From Pseudomonadota bacterium (GTDB taxonomy: Bacteria; Pseudomonadota; Alphaproteobacteria; Rhizobiales; Hyphomicrobiaceae), in NCBI GenBank assembly GCA_021813195.1, contig JAKALI010000289.1:1-5863 (forward strand): 5,863 nt of DNA, given 5' to 3'. Below, piece by piece: positions 5,419 to 5,863 of this stretch (its first letter is position 1; every line of letters begins with the position of its first letter). The position numbers were made by a program, and so were the translations under genes. A model generated the notes under the pieces. It had not been told where the DNA came from, searched no databases, and saw nothing but the letters and a program-made list of their open reading frames with translations.

Positions 5419-5863
5419 ATGGCATTGCACCCGAATTTCCCACGCTCTCCCTACGAGGTATTGCCCCCAGACCTGCGCTGGTTCCCGGCAGCGGAAGAAC
5501 TACGCAGTACAGCTTATGAAAAGCTGCTGCCTCCACTGGTCGCGAAAGTACGGGAAGAGGTAAAAGCATGGCGCGATACTGACTATGCGGGCGCCTCGTC
5601 AACGTCACGCGCACTGCTGGCTTGGTGGTTCGAGACCAGCCATATGATCGAACAAGCAGACGGCACACAAAACCAGTTCCGCTACTACTTCGCGCAGCGC
5701 GAAGCGGTCGAAACCGTCATCTGGCTCTATGAGGTGCGCGGCGCGCGCGACAAGTTCGACCTGCTGCGCTTCGATGCCTCCGGCGCCGTGTCGGCCAATA
5801 TGTTCGATGAGGCCTGGCCGCGCTTCGTGGTCAAGATGGCCACTGGTGCCGGCAAGACCAAGG
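5419..5863 (+). CDS. Type III-like restriction enzyme, DEAD/DEAH helicase (Res) subunit, BPTD_3080-like, N-terminal part (3' end outside window)
   Basis: ATG 5419-5421 follows AGAGGA at 5402-5407 (11-base spacing) and opens 148 codons that reach the window end without a stop. The N-terminus reads ALHPNFPRSPYEVLPPDLRW, then YEKLLPPLVAKVREEVKAW, FRYYFAQREAVETVIWLYE and FDLLRFDASGAVSANMFDE. At residues 139-148 comes KMATGAGKTK, superfamily 2 helicase motif I (ATP-binding P-loop). FAQREAVETVIW, about 50 residues before it, is the Q-motif-like region of Res subunits. Family members are large ATP-dependent DNA translocases, usually with a C-terminal nuclease, acting on foreign DNA. The later helicase motifs and nuclease lie outside the window. 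The assignment to the BPTD_3080-type restriction family comes from recalling its conserved N-terminus and is less certain than the SF2 helicase call. The maturase frame is open straight through this ATG, so an upstream in-frame extension exists, but the family N-terminus supports 5419. Confidence 0.82.
   Translation, partial: MALHPNFPRSPYEVLPPDLRWFPAAEELRSTAYEKLLPPLVAKVREEVKAWRDTDYAGASSTSRALLAWWFETSHMIEQADGTQNQFRYYFAQREAVETVIWLYEVRGARDKFDLLRFDASGAVSANMFDEAWPRFVVKMATGAGKTK

Noticed and set aside
1..5863. CRISPR array, tRNA or rRNA genes
   Set aside because: No regularly spaced repeats, cloverleaf-like segments or rRNA-like sequence were seen on either strand. The only long direct repeat is the 47-bp pair.

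Overview
The window looks like a piece of an accessory (defence-island-like) region from a proteobacterium. Two cargo genes at its edges run off both ends, and the middle is a graveyard of broken mobile elements and a decayed ATPase gene. The proteobacterial assignment is an inference from the GC-rich coding sequence at both ends and from the combination of IS21-type istB, an IS1595-type transposase, a group II intron maturase and a type III-like restriction helicase. No rRNA, tRNA or CRISPR array is visible and the species cannot be named.

Left part (2-2818, + strand): the C-terminal ~938 residues of a very large, mostly helical protein whose start lies outside the window. Its family is not firmly recognised. 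Architecture and context suggest the sensor/repeat half of a large defence-type protein, but no catalytic motif is visible here. A strong GC-rich hairpin follows its stop codon.

Middle part (about 2970-3683): two nested insertion-sequence scars. The C-terminus of an IS21-family IstB helper ATPase (+ strand) ends at 3217, and a plausible IS21 terminus (TGACA) ends at 3277. From 3278 the minus strand carries the first ~33 codons of an IS1595/ISXO2-type transposase, cut off exactly at that terminus. The simplest reading is that an IS21-like element jumped into an IS1595-like element and most of both was later lost.

Right-middle part (3684-5007, - strand): an AAA/archaeal-type ATPase gene with readable Walker motifs. 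It is broken by an in-frame TAG at 3944-3946 and a frameshift near 3800, which cut off a recognisable winged-helix-like C-terminal domain. Twelve bases upstream of its ATG ends the tail of another, unrecognised gene. Just beyond that lies a ~47-bp second copy of the ATPase gene's own Walker B segment.

Right part (about 5035-5863, + strand): the C-terminal fragment of a group II intron reverse transcriptase/maturase, without its catalytic RT domains and without evident intron domains V/VI. It runs directly into the start of a restriction helicase gene (ATG at 5419), whose SF2 motif I (ATGAGKT) lies at the window edge. The left gene and the restriction gene are the probable functional cargo. 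The DNA between them records repeated insertion, deletion and gene decay.
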